Part shown: positions 37,488 through 46,693 of the stretch, one piece after another
Position numbering within the stretch: position 1 is the first letter of the stretch
Layout of the letters: the number at the start of each line of letters is the position of its first letter
Assembly (NCBI RefSeq): GCF_003143855.1
Contig: NZ_QFRK01000010.1
Span: 14 to 64,013 of the forward strand
Direction of reading: 5' to 3'
DNA: 64,000 bases
Source of the DNA: Streptomyces sp. NWU339
Lineage (GTDB): Bacteria > Actinomycetota > Actinomycetes > Streptomycetales > Streptomycetaceae
The notes under the pieces: generated by a model
Seen by the model: only the letters and a program-made list of their open reading frames with translations
Databases searched by the model: none
Told to the model about the DNA's origin: nothing
Translations under genes and position numbers: made by a program

Positions 37488-38231
37488 TCACCGTACGGGC
37501 GACGGGGCGTCGATGCCGTCGAGTGCCCGCTCCACCCCCGGCTCCCTCGGCCCGAGGAAGTGCGGGTCCGGACGGAACGCCGCGTCCGCCGCCGCCTTGC
37601 CCGCCGCGAAGATCTCCCGGACGCCCCCGTAGTACCAGGTGACGTCGTGCCGGTCGTCGACGCCGACGCCGTACGAGGAGACACCGGCCGCCCGGCACAG
37701 TGTGACCGCGCGGCGGATGTGGAAGCCCTGGCTGATCAGCACGGCCCGGTCCACGCCGAAGATCTTCTTCGCGCGGACGCAGGAGTCCCAGGTGTCGAAG
37801 CCCGCGTAGTCGCTGACGATCCGTGCGTCGGGCACGCCGTGCCGGGTCAGATAGGCGCGCATCGCGTCCGGCTCGTCGTACTCCTCACGGCTGTTGTCGC
37901 CGGTGACCAGGACCACCTCGATCCGGCCCGTCCGGTACAGCTCGGCCGCCGCGTTCAGCCGGCGTGCGAGATACGGCGACGGCTCCCCCTCCCACAGGCC
38001 CGCGCCGAAGACCACGGCGACGTCCGTGCGGGACACGTCGGCGGTGGTGCGCAGGCGGCCGTCCGCCGCCAGGTGCATCCACGTCGCCGGCAACAGCGCC
38101 AGGACGCACGCCGCCATCCCCGCCTGCACCAGCCGCCGCCGACCGGTACGGGTGCGCGGCAGGTGCGGCAGGTGCGGCAGGCGCGGTCGGCGGAACCCGC
38201 GGATCCTCACGCGGCGCAACAGGTCAAGCAT
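37488..38231 (-). CDS. DUF218 (SanA/YdcF-like) membrane protein
   Basis: 247 aa from ATG 38231, preceded by GGGAGGG; the frame extends 51 nt more. A basic N-terminus is followed by one helix (AGMAACVLALLPATWMHLAA). The DUF218 domain has RTDVAVVFGAGLWEGEPSPY, LVTGDNSREEYDEPDAM, IVSDYAGFDTWDSCVRAK and LISQGFHIRRAVTLCRAAGV. SanA-type proteins affect envelope barrier function and vancomycin sensitivity in E. coli. The chemical activity is unknown. The FDTWDS motif is well conserved here. Confidence 0.85.
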   Translation of the reverse strand: MLDLLRRVRIRGFRRPRLPHLPHLPRTRTGRRRLVQAGMAACVLALLPATWMHLAADGRLRTTADVSRTDVAVVFGAGLWEGEPSPYLARRLNAAAELYRTGRIEVVLVTGDNSREEYDEPDAMRAYLTRHGVPDARIVSDYAGFDTWDSCVRAKKIFGVDRAVLISQGFHIRRAVTLCRAAGVSSYGVGVDDRHDVTWYYGGVREIFAAGKAAADAAFRPDPHFLGPREPGVERALDGIDAPSPVR

Positions 38232-38524
38232 CGGACGGGCACCCTCCCCGGTCGGTCCTCGACCTCGGAGACGCATCGGCACGCCCTCCGGTTCAGCCGC
38301 GCCCTGTGATCGGCTTCACGGTGGGCGGGGGAGGGGAGGGGAGCAGCGGCTCGAACGCGCTCACGCCGTGCGCGGGCCTGCCCTGGCCCTTCTCCTCCAC
38401 CGCCACGACCAGGCCCGGACGGCCCCGCCCCCGCGCCGCCGAGCCCGCCCCCGGCCGCCCGACGCCGTACGGGTGGACCCGGGCTGCCGCGCCCGCTGTC
38501 ACCGGGTGGCCGTAGTGTCGAAAC

Positions 38525-39859
38525 ATGGCAGGCACCGGCACCCCCGTCCCCACCGGCCCCGCAGCGCAGGCGCAGGAACAGGCGCGGCGGAACCACGCCC
38601 CGCCCCCCGGCTACACGCCGGCCTCGCTCGCCCGCTGGGCCGCCGAACCCGACAAGCGCCCCGGGCGTACCGCCTTCCAGCGCGACCGCGCACGCGTGCT
38701 GCATTCGGCGGCCCTGCGCCGCCTGGCCGGCAAGACCCAGGTCGTCACCCCCGGAGCGGCCGGCACGGCCTGGGACGCCAGCCCCCGCACCCGCCTCACC
38801 CACTCCCTCGAGTGCGCCCAGGTGGGCCGGGAGCTCGGTGCAGCCCTCGGCTGCGACCCGGACCTCGTGGAGGCCGCCTGCCTCTCCCACGACCTGGGCC
38901 ATCCGCCCTTCGGCCACAACGGCGAACAGGCGCTGAACGAGTTCGCCGAGGACTGCGGCGGCTTCGAGGGCAACGCCCAGTCGCTCCGCCTCCTCACCCG
39001 CATCGAACCCAAACGGTTCACCCCCGAAGGCTCCGTCGGCCTCAACCTCACCCGCGCCGCCCTCGACGCCGCCACCAAGTACCCCTGGCCCCGAGGGGGC
39101 CACCCCACCGACCCGGCCTCCCCGAAGTTCGGCGTCTACGAGGACGACCGCCCCGTCTTCGACTGGATCCGCGAGGACGCCCCCGAGGACCGCGTCTGCT
39201 TCGAGGCCCAGGTCATGGACTGGGCCGACGACGTGGCCTACTCGGTGCACGACGTGGAGGACGGCCTGCACGCCGGCCACATCGACCCCAACCTCCTGCA
39301 CGCCGAGCCCGAGCGGCAGGCGGTCTTCGCCGTCGCCGTCGGCCGCTACACCGACCCCGGCACCGACCCGGCGGAACTCGCCGAGGCGCTCGACCGGCTC
39401 CTCGCCCAGGAGTGGTGGCCGCACGGCTACGACGGCACCGCGGTCGCCCAGGCCCGCCTCAAGGACGCCACCAGCCAGCTCATCGGCCGTTTCTGCCTCG
39501 CCGCCGAGGGCGCCACCCGGCAGAGATTCGGCAGCGGCCGCCTCACCCGCTACGGAGCCGAACTCGTCGTCCCCCGGGGGACCCGGCTGGAGTGCGCCGT
39601 CCTCAAGGCGGTGGCCGACCGGTACGTCATGCAGCGCGCCGAGCAGGAACTGCTCCGCGCCGACCAGCGGGTCGTCGTCGCCGAACTGGCCGAGGCGCTC
39701 ACCGCCCGCGCCCCCGACGGCCTGGACCCGCAGTTCCGCACGCTGTTCGCGCGGGCCCCGGACGACCGCGCCCGCAAACGGGTGATCGTCGACCAGATCG
39801 CGTCCCTCACCGACGCCTCGGCCCGCTCGCTTCACACCCGTCTGACGGGGCAGGGTTGA
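38525..39859 (+). CDS. dgt: Deoxyguanosinetriphosphate triphosphohydrolase
   Basis: 444 aa from ATG 38525. After a Pro-rich start come [20 protein letters not shown] and TQVVTPG, then the HD-domain metal site: [17 protein letters not shown] (His), [20 protein letters not shown] (HD) and [20 protein letters not shown] (second Asp). It splits dGTP to deoxyguanosine and triphosphate, controlling the dNTP pool. It lies upstream of an FAD reductase and dnaG, as I recall for other Streptomyces. Confidence 0.94.
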   Translation: MAGTGTPVPTGPAAQAQEQARRNHAPPPGYTPASLARWAAEPDKRPGRTAFQRDRARVLHSAALRRLAGKTQVVTPGAAGTAWDASPRTRLTHSLECAQVGRELGAALGCDPDLVEAACLSHDLGHPPFGHNGEQALNEFAEDCGGFEGNAQSLRLLTRIEPKRFTPEGSVGLNLTRAALDAATKYPWPRGGHPTDPASPKFGVYEDDRPVFDWIREDAPEDRVCFEAQVMDWADDVAYSVHDVEDGLHAGHIDPNLLHAEPERQAVFAVAVGRYTDPGTDPAELAEALDRLLAQEWWPHGYDGTAVAQARLKDATSQLIGRFCLAAEGATRQRFGSGRLTRYGAELVVPRGTRLECAVLKAVADRYVMQRAEQELLRADQRVVVAELAEALTARAPDGLDPQFRTLFARAPDDRARKRVIVDQIASLTDASARSLHTRLTGQG

Positions 39860-39970
39860 GGAGGAGCCCGAAGGTGACCGTCCGTGGCCTGATCGGGTCA
39901 CTCCCCCTTCCCGCACCACCCGGTGTGCGGGACGCTCACAGGTGGCGGCACCCTGAAGAGGAGGCATCAC

Positions 39971-41236
39971 GTGGTCGACGCGGATCAGACATTCGTCATC
40001 GTCGGAGGCGGACTGGCCGGCGCGAAAGCGGCCGAAACGCTGCGAACGGAGGGCTTCACCGGCCGTGTCCTGCTGATCTGCGACGAACGCGACCACCCGT
40101 ACGAGCGGCCGCCCCTGTCCAAGGGCTACCTCCTCGGCAAGGAGGAACGCGACAGCGTCTTCGTGCACGAACCCGCCTGGTACGCGCGCCACGACGTCGA
40201 GCTGCACCTCGGCCAGACCGTCGACGCCGTCGACCGCGCCGCGAAGACCGTCCGCTTCGGCGAGGACGGCACCACCGTCCGCTACGACAAACTGCTGCTG
40301 GCCAACGGTGCCGAGCCCCGCCGCCTGGACATCCCGGGCACCGGCCTGGCCGGCGTCCACCACCTGCGCCGCCTCGCGCACGCCGAACGCCTCAAGGGCG
40401 TCCTGACCTCCCTCGGCCGTGACAACGGCCACCTGGTGATCGCCGGCGGCGGCTGGATCGGCCTGGAGGTCGCGGCGGCGGCCCGCGAGTACGGCGCGGA
40501 GGTCACCGTCGTGCACCGGGGGCAGACCCCGCTGCACTCGGTCCTCGGCCCCGAGCTCGGCCAGCTCTTCGCCGACCTGCACCGCGACCACGGCGTCCGC
40601 TTCCACTTCGGCGCCACCCTCACCGAGATCACCGGGCAGGACGGCATGGTCCTCGCCGCCCGCACCGACGACGGCGAGGAGCACCCGGCGCACGCCGTCC
40701 TCGCGGCGATCGGCGCCGCCCCGCGCACCGGCCTCGCCCGGGCGGCGGGCCTGGAGATCGCCGACCGCGCGGACGGCGGCGGCGTCCTGGTCGACGAGCG
40801 GCTGCGCACCTCCGACCCGGACATCCACGCGGCCGGTGACGTCGCCTCCTTCCCGCACGCCCTGTTCGGCACCCGGATGCGCGTCGAGCACTGGGCCAAC
40901 GCCCTCAACGGCGGCCCGGCCGCGGCCCGCGCCATGCTCGGCCGGGAGGTCGCGTACGACAGGGTGCCGTACTTCTTCACCGACCAGTACGACCTGGGGA
41001 TGGAGTACTCCGGCTGGGCACCCCCGGGCTCCTACGACCAGGTCGTGATCCGGGGCGACTCGGGCAAGCGGGAGTTCATCGCGTTCTGGGTGAGGGAGGG
41101 CAGGGTGCTGGCCGGGATGAACGTCAACGTGTGGGACGTCACGGACCCGATCCAGCGGCTGATCCGCTCCCGGACCCCGGTGGACACGGAGGCCCTGGCC
41201 GACCCGCACGTCCCGCTGGAAAACCTCGCCTCCTGA
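39971..41236 (+). CDS. FAD/NAD(P)-dependent ferredoxin (rubredoxin) reductase
   Basis: 421 aa from GTG 39971, preceded by GAGGAGG; the frame reaches 39923 without a ribosome binding site. The FAD-binding start QTFVIVGGGLAGAKAAETLR is followed by DERDHPYERPPLSKGYLLGK and KLLLANGAEPRRLDIPG. The NAD(P) site reads LVIAGGGWIGLEVAAAAREY, then IHAAGDVASFPHALFG for the second FAD motif. This is the ThcD/BphA4-like family, which passes electrons from NADH to ferredoxins for P450 or oxygenases. No partner ferredoxin gene is adjacent. Confidence 0.9.
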   Translation: MVDADQTFVIVGGGLAGAKAAETLRTEGFTGRVLLICDERDHPYERPPLSKGYLLGKEERDSVFVHEPAWYARHDVELHLGQTVDAVDRAAKTVRFGEDGTTVRYDKLLLANGAEPRRLDIPGTGLAGVHHLRRLAHAERLKGVLTSLGRDNGHLVIAGGGWIGLEVAAAAREYGAEVTVVHRGQTPLHSVLGPELGQLFADLHRDHGVRFHFGATLTEITGQDGMVLAARTDDGEEHPAHAVLAAIGAAPRTGLARAAGLEIADRADGGGVLVDERLRTSDPDIHAAGDVASFPHALFGTRMRVEHWANALNGGPAAARAMLGREVAYDRVPYFFTDQYDLGMEYSGWAPPGSYDQVVIRGDSGKREFIAFWVREGRVLAGMNVNVWDVTDPIQRLIRSRTPVDTEALADPHVPLENLAS

Positions 41237-41289
41237 CCGGGGCGGACGCCTCGGATCCGGCTCCCGGCGGACCACCGTAGACTTCCAGC

Positions 41290-43221
41290 GTGGCTGGACG
41301 GATCAACGACGAGGACGTGAAGGCGGTACGGGACGCGGTCCCGATCGACGCCGTGGTGTCCGAGTACCTCCAGCTGCGCGGCGCCGGCGGCGGCAACCTC
41401 AAGGGCCTGTGCCCGTTCCACGACGAGAAGTCGCCGTCCTTCCAGGTGAGCCCGAGCAAGGGCCTCTTCCACTGCTTCGGCTGCCAGGAGGGCGGCGACA
41501 CCATCACGTTCGTGATGAAGGTCGACCACCTCTCCTTCTCCGAGGCGGTCGAACGCCTCGCCGCCCAGGCCGGCATCACCCTGCGCTACGAGGAGGGCGG
41601 GTACAACCCGGCCCACCAGCGCGGCGAGCGCATCCGCCTGATCGAGGCCCACCGGATCGCCGCCGACTGGTACGTGGAGCAGCTCGCTACCTCCCCCGAG
41701 GCGGACACCGGCCGCGCCTTCCTCGCCGAGCGGGGCTTCGACCAGGAGGCCGCCCGGCACTTCTCCGTCGGCTACAGCCCCCAGGGCTGGGACCACCTCA
41801 CCCGCTTCCTGCGCGGCAAGGGCTTCACCGACAAGGAGCTGCTGCTCTCCGGCCTGTCCCAGGAGGGCCGCCGCGGCCCCATCGACCGCTTCCGCGGCCG
41901 GCTGATGTGGCCCATCCGCGACATCGGCGGCGAGGTCGTCGGCTTCGGCGCCCGCAAGCTCTACGAGGCGGACAACGGGCCCAAGTACCTCAACACCCCC
42001 GAGACGGCGATCTACAAGAAGTCCCAGGTGCTGTACGGCATCGACCTGGCGAAGAAGGACATCGCCAAGTCGTCCCGCGCGGTCGTCGTCGAGGGCTACA
42101 CCGACGTCATGGCCTGCCACCTCGCCGGCGTCACCACCGCCATCGCGACCTGCGGCACCGCCTTCGGCAACGACCACATCAAGATCCTGCGCCGGCTGCT
42201 GATGGACAACGGCTCGGCCCGGGTGATCTTCACCTTCGACGGTGACGCGGCCGGCCAGAAGGCGGCCCTGCGCGCCTTCGAGGACGACCAGAAGTTCGCC
42301 GCCGAGACCTACATCGCCATCGCGCCCGACGGCATGGACCCCTGCGACCTGCGCCTCGCCAAGGGCGACGACGCGGTCGCCGACCTCGCCGAACCCCGCA
42401 CCCCGCTCTTCGAGTTCGCGCTCCGCCACATCGTGAACCGCTACGACCTGGACACCCCGGCCGGCCGCGCCGCCGCCCTCGACGAGGCCGCCCCGGTCGT
42501 CGCCCGCATCAAGAACAGCGGCGCCCAGCACGAGGTCGCCGTCCAGCTCGCCGGCATGCTCGGCATCCTCGACACCCAGTTCGTGGTCAAGCGGGTGGCG
42601 CAGCTCGCCCGCTGGGCCCGCGACCGCGGCGGCAAGGGCCCCGCCCCCGACCGGCAGCAGCGCGGCGGCGGGGGCCCGCAGCAGTACGCCTCCGGCCCGG
42701 AACCCGCACTCCCGCGGGGCCCCGCCCTCAACCTCCGCAACCCCGTCTTCGCCACCGAACGGGAACTGCTCAAGCTCGCCCTCCAGCACCCCGCGCTGGT
42801 CTCCCCGGCCTTCGACGCCTACGGCGTCGACGAGTTCACCGCCCCGGTCTACGCGGCCGTGCGCCAGGCCGTCCTGGAAGCGGGCGGCGCGGAGTACGGC
42901 GCCCGGGACCCGCAGGAGTACCTGATCCGGGTCCGCGACGCCGCCCCCGACGACACCGTCCGCGCCATGGTCACCGAACTCGCCGTCGAGGCGATCATGC
43001 TGCACCGGGGCGTCAAGGAGGTCGACGAGAACTACGCGGGCGCCCAGCTGGTCACCGTCCGCCGCCGTGCCGTCGAGCGCCGCGTCCGCGAGATCGCCGG
43101 CCGGCTGACCCGTCTCGCCTCCCAGGGCGACCCCGCCGAACTGGCCTCCGTGCAGAACGAACTGTGGGTCCTCCAGCAGTACGACCAGTCCCTGCGCGAG
43201 CACGGCGCGGCGGCCCTGTAG
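41290..43221 (+). CDS. dnaG: DNA primase
   Basis: 643 aa from GTG 41290. The zinc-binding domain has [20 protein letters not shown], then [12 protein letters not shown] (CHC2 type). The RNA polymerase domain includes [14 protein letters not shown] and the TOPRIM core [36 protein letters not shown] Gly/Pro/Gln-rich linker near residue 450-475 leads to the DnaB-binding domain. It makes replication primers. Streptomyces often has dnaG beside hrdA, as here, which resembles the rpsU-dnaG-rpoD grouping of other bacteria. Confidence 0.96.
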   Translation: MAGRINDEDVKAVRDAVPIDAVVSEYLQLRGAGGGNLKGLCPFHDEKSPSFQVSPSKGLFHCFGCQEGGDTITFVMKVDHLSFSEAVERLAAQAGITLRYEEGGYNPAHQRGERIRLIEAHRIAADWYVEQLATSPEADTGRAFLAERGFDQEAARHFSVGYSPQGWDHLTRFLRGKGFTDKELLLSGLSQEGRRGPIDRFRGRLMWPIRDIGGEVVGFGARKLYEADNGPKYLNTPETAIYKKSQVLYGIDLAKKDIAKSSRAVVVEGYTDVMACHLAGVTTAIATCGTAFGNDHIKILRRLLMDNGSARVIFTFDGDAAGQKAALRAFEDDQKFAAETYIAIAPDGMDPCDLRLAKGDDAVADLAEPRTPLFEFALRHIVNRYDLDTPAGRAAALDEAAPVVARIKNSGAQHEVAVQLAGMLGILDTQFVVKRVAQLARWARDRGGKGPAPDRQQRGGGGPQQYASGPEPALPRGPALNLRNPVFATERELLKLALQHPALVSPAFDAYGVDEFTAPVYAAVRQAVLEAGGAEYGARDPQEYLIRVRDAAPDDTVRAMVTELAVEAIMLHRGVKEVDENYAGAQLVTVRRRAVERRVREIAGRLTRLASQGDPAELASVQNELWVLQQYDQSLREHGAAAL

Positions 43222-43295
43222 ACGGGATGTGGCCGCCGGGTCACCGCGCGGACGCAAAAAGTCATCGCACGCCCCTCGTGGGGACGATGTGTCAT

Positions 43296-43310
43296 ACCCC
43301 ACACTGGGGT
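43296..43310. promoter_or_regulatory. Palindrome just before the sigma-factor start
   Basis: ACCCCACACTGGGGT has perfect 6-bp arms with a CAC centre and ends 3 bp before GTG 43314. It could form an mRNA hairpin covering the start or be a repressor site. Confidence 0.45.
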
Positions 43311-43313
43311 GCG

Positions 43314-44588
43314 GTGCCTGAGTCCTCGGAGCGCGGCCGACCCGTCCTCGACGGGTCCGGGACCCCCGCGGCCCCGCTCATCGCGTACGGGACGGACAGC
43401 GGCGAGGCCGCCGACTCCGCTCCCGAAGTACCGCTGCCGCCCTCCCCGGCAGCGATCATCCTGGAGGTCGCCCCCGTGCAGACCCAGATCCAGAGCCTCA
43501 CCCAGACCGACACGAGCACGGTCGGCGCGCGGCCGGAGGCGGACGTCCTGGTGGCCGTGCCCGCGCAGAGCCGGGCCGCGCACCACCCCGAGACGGAGCC
43601 CGAACCGCCGTCCGCGGCGCTCGGGCCGGCCGAGCACATCGAGCCGGCCCCGCCGCCGGCGCGCGCCGAGTCCGGCAGCCCCTCCTCGGACCTGTTCCGC
43701 CAGTACCTGCGGGAGATCGGCCGCATCCCCCTGCTCACCGCGGCCGAGGAGGTCGAACTCGCCCGCCGCGTCGAGGCCGGGCTGTTCGCCGAGGAGAAGC
43801 TGCGCCGCACCCCCGACCTGGACAGCAGCCTCGCCCTCGACCTGGACCGGCTCGTCGTCATGGGCCGGATGGCCAAGCGGCGGCTGATCGAGGCCAATCT
43901 GCGGCTCGTCGTCTCCGTCGCCAAACGGTACGTGGGCCGCGGGCTGACCATGCTGGACCTGGTGCAGGAGGGCAACCTCGGTCTGATCCGGGCCGTGGAG
44001 AAGTTCGACTACGCGCGCGGCTACAAGTTCTCCACCTACGCCACCTGGTGGATCCGCCAGGCCATGTCCCGCGCGCTGGCCGACCAGGCCCGCACCATCC
44101 GCGTCCCCGTGCACGTCGTCGAGCTCATCAACCGCGTCGTCCGCGTCCAGCGGCGCATGCTGCAGGAACGCGGCTACGAACCGACCGCGAACGAGGTCGC
44201 CGACCATCTCGACCTGGCCCCCGAGCGGGTCGGCGAGGTGCTGCGGCTCGCCCAGGAGCCGGTCTCCCTGCACGCCCCGGTGGGCGAGGAGGACGACGTG
44301 GCCCTCGGCGACCTCATCGAGGACGGCGACGCCACGAGCCCCGTCGAGTCGGCCGCGTTCCTGCTGCTCCGGGAGCATCTGGAGGCGGTGCTGTCGACGC
44401 TGGGGGAGCGGGAGCGCAAGGTCGTCCAGCTGCGGTACGGGCTGGTCGACGGGCGCCCGCGCACGCTGGAGGAGATAGGCCGCATCTTCGGTGTGACGCG
44501 GGAACGCATACGCCAGATCGAGTCCAAGACGTTGAACAAGCTCCGCGACCACGCCTTCGCCGACCAGCTGCGCGGCTACCTGGACTGA
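43314..44588 (+). CDS. hrdA: RpoD-like (HrdA-type) RNA polymerase sigma factor
   Basis: 424 aa if begun at GTG 43314; ATG 43287 or an upstream GTG are possible. The first ~125 residues are Pro/Ala-rich and poorly conserved. Region 1.2 is [20 protein letters not shown]. Region 2 includes [58 protein letters not shown]. Region 4 includes [20 protein letters not shown]. It directs RNA polymerase to -35/-10 promoters. Position next to dnaG matches hrdA of S. coelicolor, a dispensable paralogue of the main factor HrdB, as I recall. Confidence 0.85.
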   Translation: MPESSERGRPVLDGSGTPAAPLIAYGTDSGEAADSAPEVPLPPSPAAIILEVAPVQTQIQSLTQTDTSTVGARPEADVLVAVPAQSRAAHHPETEPEPPSAALGPAEHIEPAPPPARAESGSPSSDLFRQYLREIGRIPLLTAAEEVELARRVEAGLFAEEKLRRTPDLDSSLALDLDRLVVMGRMAKRRLIEANLRLVVSVAKRYVGRGLTMLDLVQEGNLGLIRAVEKFDYARGYKFSTYATWWIRQAMSRALADQARTIRVPVHVVELINRVVRVQRRMLQERGYEPTANEVADHLDLAPERVGEVLRLAQEPVSLHAPVGEEDDVALGDLIEDGDATSPVESAAFLLLREHLEAVLSTLGERERKVVQLRYGLVDGRPRTLEEIGRIFGVTRERIRQIESKTLNKLRDHAFADQLRGYLD

Positions 44589-44595
44589 GCTTCTT

Positions 44596-44743
44596 TCGCC
44601 CCCGCCGCCCCTTCCCGTCCCGTCCCTGGGGGCTGCGCCCCCAGACCCCCCTTCGGCCCTGCGGGCCTCGTCCTCAAACGCCGGACGGGCTGAAATCAGC
44701 CCCTCCGGCGTTTGAGGAGCGGGGTCCGGGGCGGCGGGGGCGA
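44596..44743. terminator. Nested palindromic terminator between convergent sigma and ABC genes
   Basis: Three dyads: outer arms TCGCCCCCGCCGCCCC (44596-44611) and its exact complement (44728-44743); CTGGGGGC-TGC-GCCCCCAG (44626-44644); and a 23-bp pair (44671-44693 and 44696-44718) with one mismatch, built on CCTCAAACGCCGG. I recognise this as a common Streptomyces intergenic repeat. It would stop transcription from both sides. Confidence 0.85.
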
Positions 44744-44749
44744 GGAAAG

Positions 44750-46693
44750 TCAGTCCACCTCCGCGACCGCCTGCGCGAACTGGGCCTTGTACAGCCGAGC
44801 GTACGCCCCGTCCGCGGCCAGCAACTCCTGATGCGAGCCCTGCTCCACGATCGCGCCGTTCTCCATGACGAGGATCGTGTCCGCGTCCCGGATCGTGGAG
44901 AGCCGGTGCGCGATGACGAACGACGTACGCCCGTGCGCCAGTTTGGCCATCGCCTTCTGGATCAGCACCTCGGTACGGGTGTCCACGGAACTCGTCGCCT
45001 CGTCCAGCACCAGGATCACCGGATCGGACAGGAACGCCCGCGCGATGGTGATGAGCTGCTTCTCCCCCGCGCTGATCCCACTGCCCTCGGCGCCCTCGGC
45101 ACCTTCGTCGGCGACTACCGTGTCGTACCCGTCGGGCAGGGTACGGACGAACCGGTCGGCGTGGGCCGCCCGCGCCGCCTCCTCGATCTCGCCGCGGGTG
45201 ACCTCGCGCGTGGCCCCGTAGGCGATGTTCTCCGCGATGGTGCCGCCGAACAGCCAGGTGTCCTGGAGCACCATGCCGATCCCGGCGCGCAGCTCGTCCC
45301 GGGACATGCGCGCTATGTCGACGCCGTCGAGCGTGATGCGCCCGCCGGACACCTCGTAGAACCGCATCAGCAGGTTGACCAGCGTCGTCTTGCCGGCGCC
45401 GGTCGGGCCGACGATGGCCACCGTGTGCCCCGGCTCGACCGTCAGCGACAGGTCCTCGATCAGCGGTTTCTCGGGGTCGTAGCGGAACGCCACGTGCTCC
45501 AGCGCCACCCGCCCGCGCGGCTCGGCCGGCCTCTCGGACGGCGAGACGTCGGCCGACTGCTCCTCGGCGTCCAGGAGTTCGAAGACCCGCTCGGCCGACG
45601 CGACACCCGACTGCACCAGGTTTGCCATCGAGGCGACCTGCGTCAGCGGCATCGAGAACTGCCGCGAGTACTGGATGAACGCCTGCACGTCACCGATGGA
45701 CAGCGAACCCGACGCGACCCGCAGCCCGCCGACGACCGCCACCAGCACGTAGTTGAGGTTCGACACGAAGAGCATCAGCGGCTGCATGATGCCGCTGTTG
45801 AACTGCGCCTTGAAACCGGCCTCGTACAGCGCGTCGTTCTCCTCGGCGAACTGCTTCGCCGACTCCTCCTGCCGCCCGAACACCTTCACCAGGGTGTGCC
45901 CGGTGTACATCTCCTCGATGTGCGCGTTGAGCGTTCCGGTCGTACGCCACTGCTGCACGAAGTGCGGCTGCGACCGCTTGCCCACGCGGGTGGCGACCAC
46001 GAACGACAGCGGCACGGTGACCAGCGCGACCAGCGCGAGGATCCAGGAGACGTAGAACATCATCGCCAGCACACCGACGATGGTCAGCAGCGAGTTGATC
46101 AGCTGGCCCATCGTCTGCTGGAGCGTCTGCCCGAGGTTGTCGATGTCGTTGGTCGCCCGGCTCAGCACCTCACCGCGCTGCCGCTTGTCGAAGTACGACA
46201 GCGGCAGCCGCGACAGCTTCGCCTGCACGTCCTCGCGCATCCGGTACATGGTGCGGTTCACGGCCCCGTTCACCAGCCGCGTCGCCACCGCCATCAGGAG
46301 ACCGGCGACCCCGAACACCGCCAGCGCGAGCCCGAGGACACCGCCCACGGCGGTGAAGTCGATGCCGTGGCCCGGGGTGAAGTCGGTGCCGCGGAGCATG
46401 TCGGCGACATCGCCCTCACCGCGCGCCCGCATCGCGTCGAGCACCTGCTCCTTGGTGGCCCCGGACGGCATGTCCCGTCCGACGACGCCCTCGAAGACCA
46501 GGTCGGTGGCCCGGCCGAGGATCTTCGGCCCGACCACGCTGAGGCCCACGCTCAGCACCGTGCAGGCCAGCAGCACACAGAGGGTCAGGCGTTCCGGCTT
46601 GAACCGGGCGACGAGCCGTCTGCCCGACTCCTTGAAGTTCAGCGACTGCTGGTCGGGGCCGCCCCCGGCCATCATCCGCGCTGCTCCCGCCAT
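44750..46693 (-). CDS. ABC exporter half-transporter (second of pair)
   Basis: 647 aa from ATG 46693, which overlaps the stop of the partner gene (ATGA). The membrane domain has six helices with a large insert near residues 70-110 (DMPSGATKEQVLDAMRARGE). The nucleotide-binding domain shows Walker A VGPTGAGKTTL, Q loop VLQDTWLF, signature SGISAGEKQLITIAR (variant of LSGGQ), Walker B ILVLDEATSSVD and the switch His in IAHRLSTI. The signature ISAGEKQ is degenerate, so in the heterodimer the two ATP sites may be unequal. Substrate unknown, probably a drug, lipid or peptide. Confidence 0.92.
   Translation of the reverse strand: MAGAARMMAGGGPDQQSLNFKESGRRLVARFKPERLTLCVLLACTVLSVGLSVVGPKILGRATDLVFEGVVGRDMPSGATKEQVLDAMRARGEGDVADMLRGTDFTPGHGIDFTAVGGVLGLALAVFGVAGLLMAVATRLVNGAVNRTMYRMREDVQAKLSRLPLSYFDKRQRGEVLSRATNDIDNLGQTLQQTMGQLINSLLTIVGVLAMMFYVSWILALVALVTVPLSFVVATRVGKRSQPHFVQQWRTTGTLNAHIEEMYTGHTLVKVFGRQEESAKQFAEENDALYEAGFKAQFNSGIMQPLMLFVSNLNYVLVAVVGGLRVASGSLSIGDVQAFIQYSRQFSMPLTQVASMANLVQSGVASAERVFELLDAEEQSADVSPSERPAEPRGRVALEHVAFRYDPEKPLIEDLSLTVEPGHTVAIVGPTGAGKTTLVNLLMRFYEVSGGRITLDGVDIARMSRDELRAGIGMVLQDTWLFGGTIAENIAYGATREVTRGEIEEAARAAHADRFVRTLPDGYDTVVADEGAEGAEGSGISAGEKQLITIARAFLSDPVILVLDEATSSVDTRTEVLIQKAMAKLAHGRTSFVIAHRLSTIRDADTILVMENGAIVEQGSHQELLAADGAYARLYKAQFAQAVAEVD

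Noticed and set aside
38207..41275. Minus-strand open frame of 1022 codons opposite dgt and the FAD reductase
   Set aside because: A shadow of two well-supported genes; composition is typical of antisense frames in high-GC DNA.
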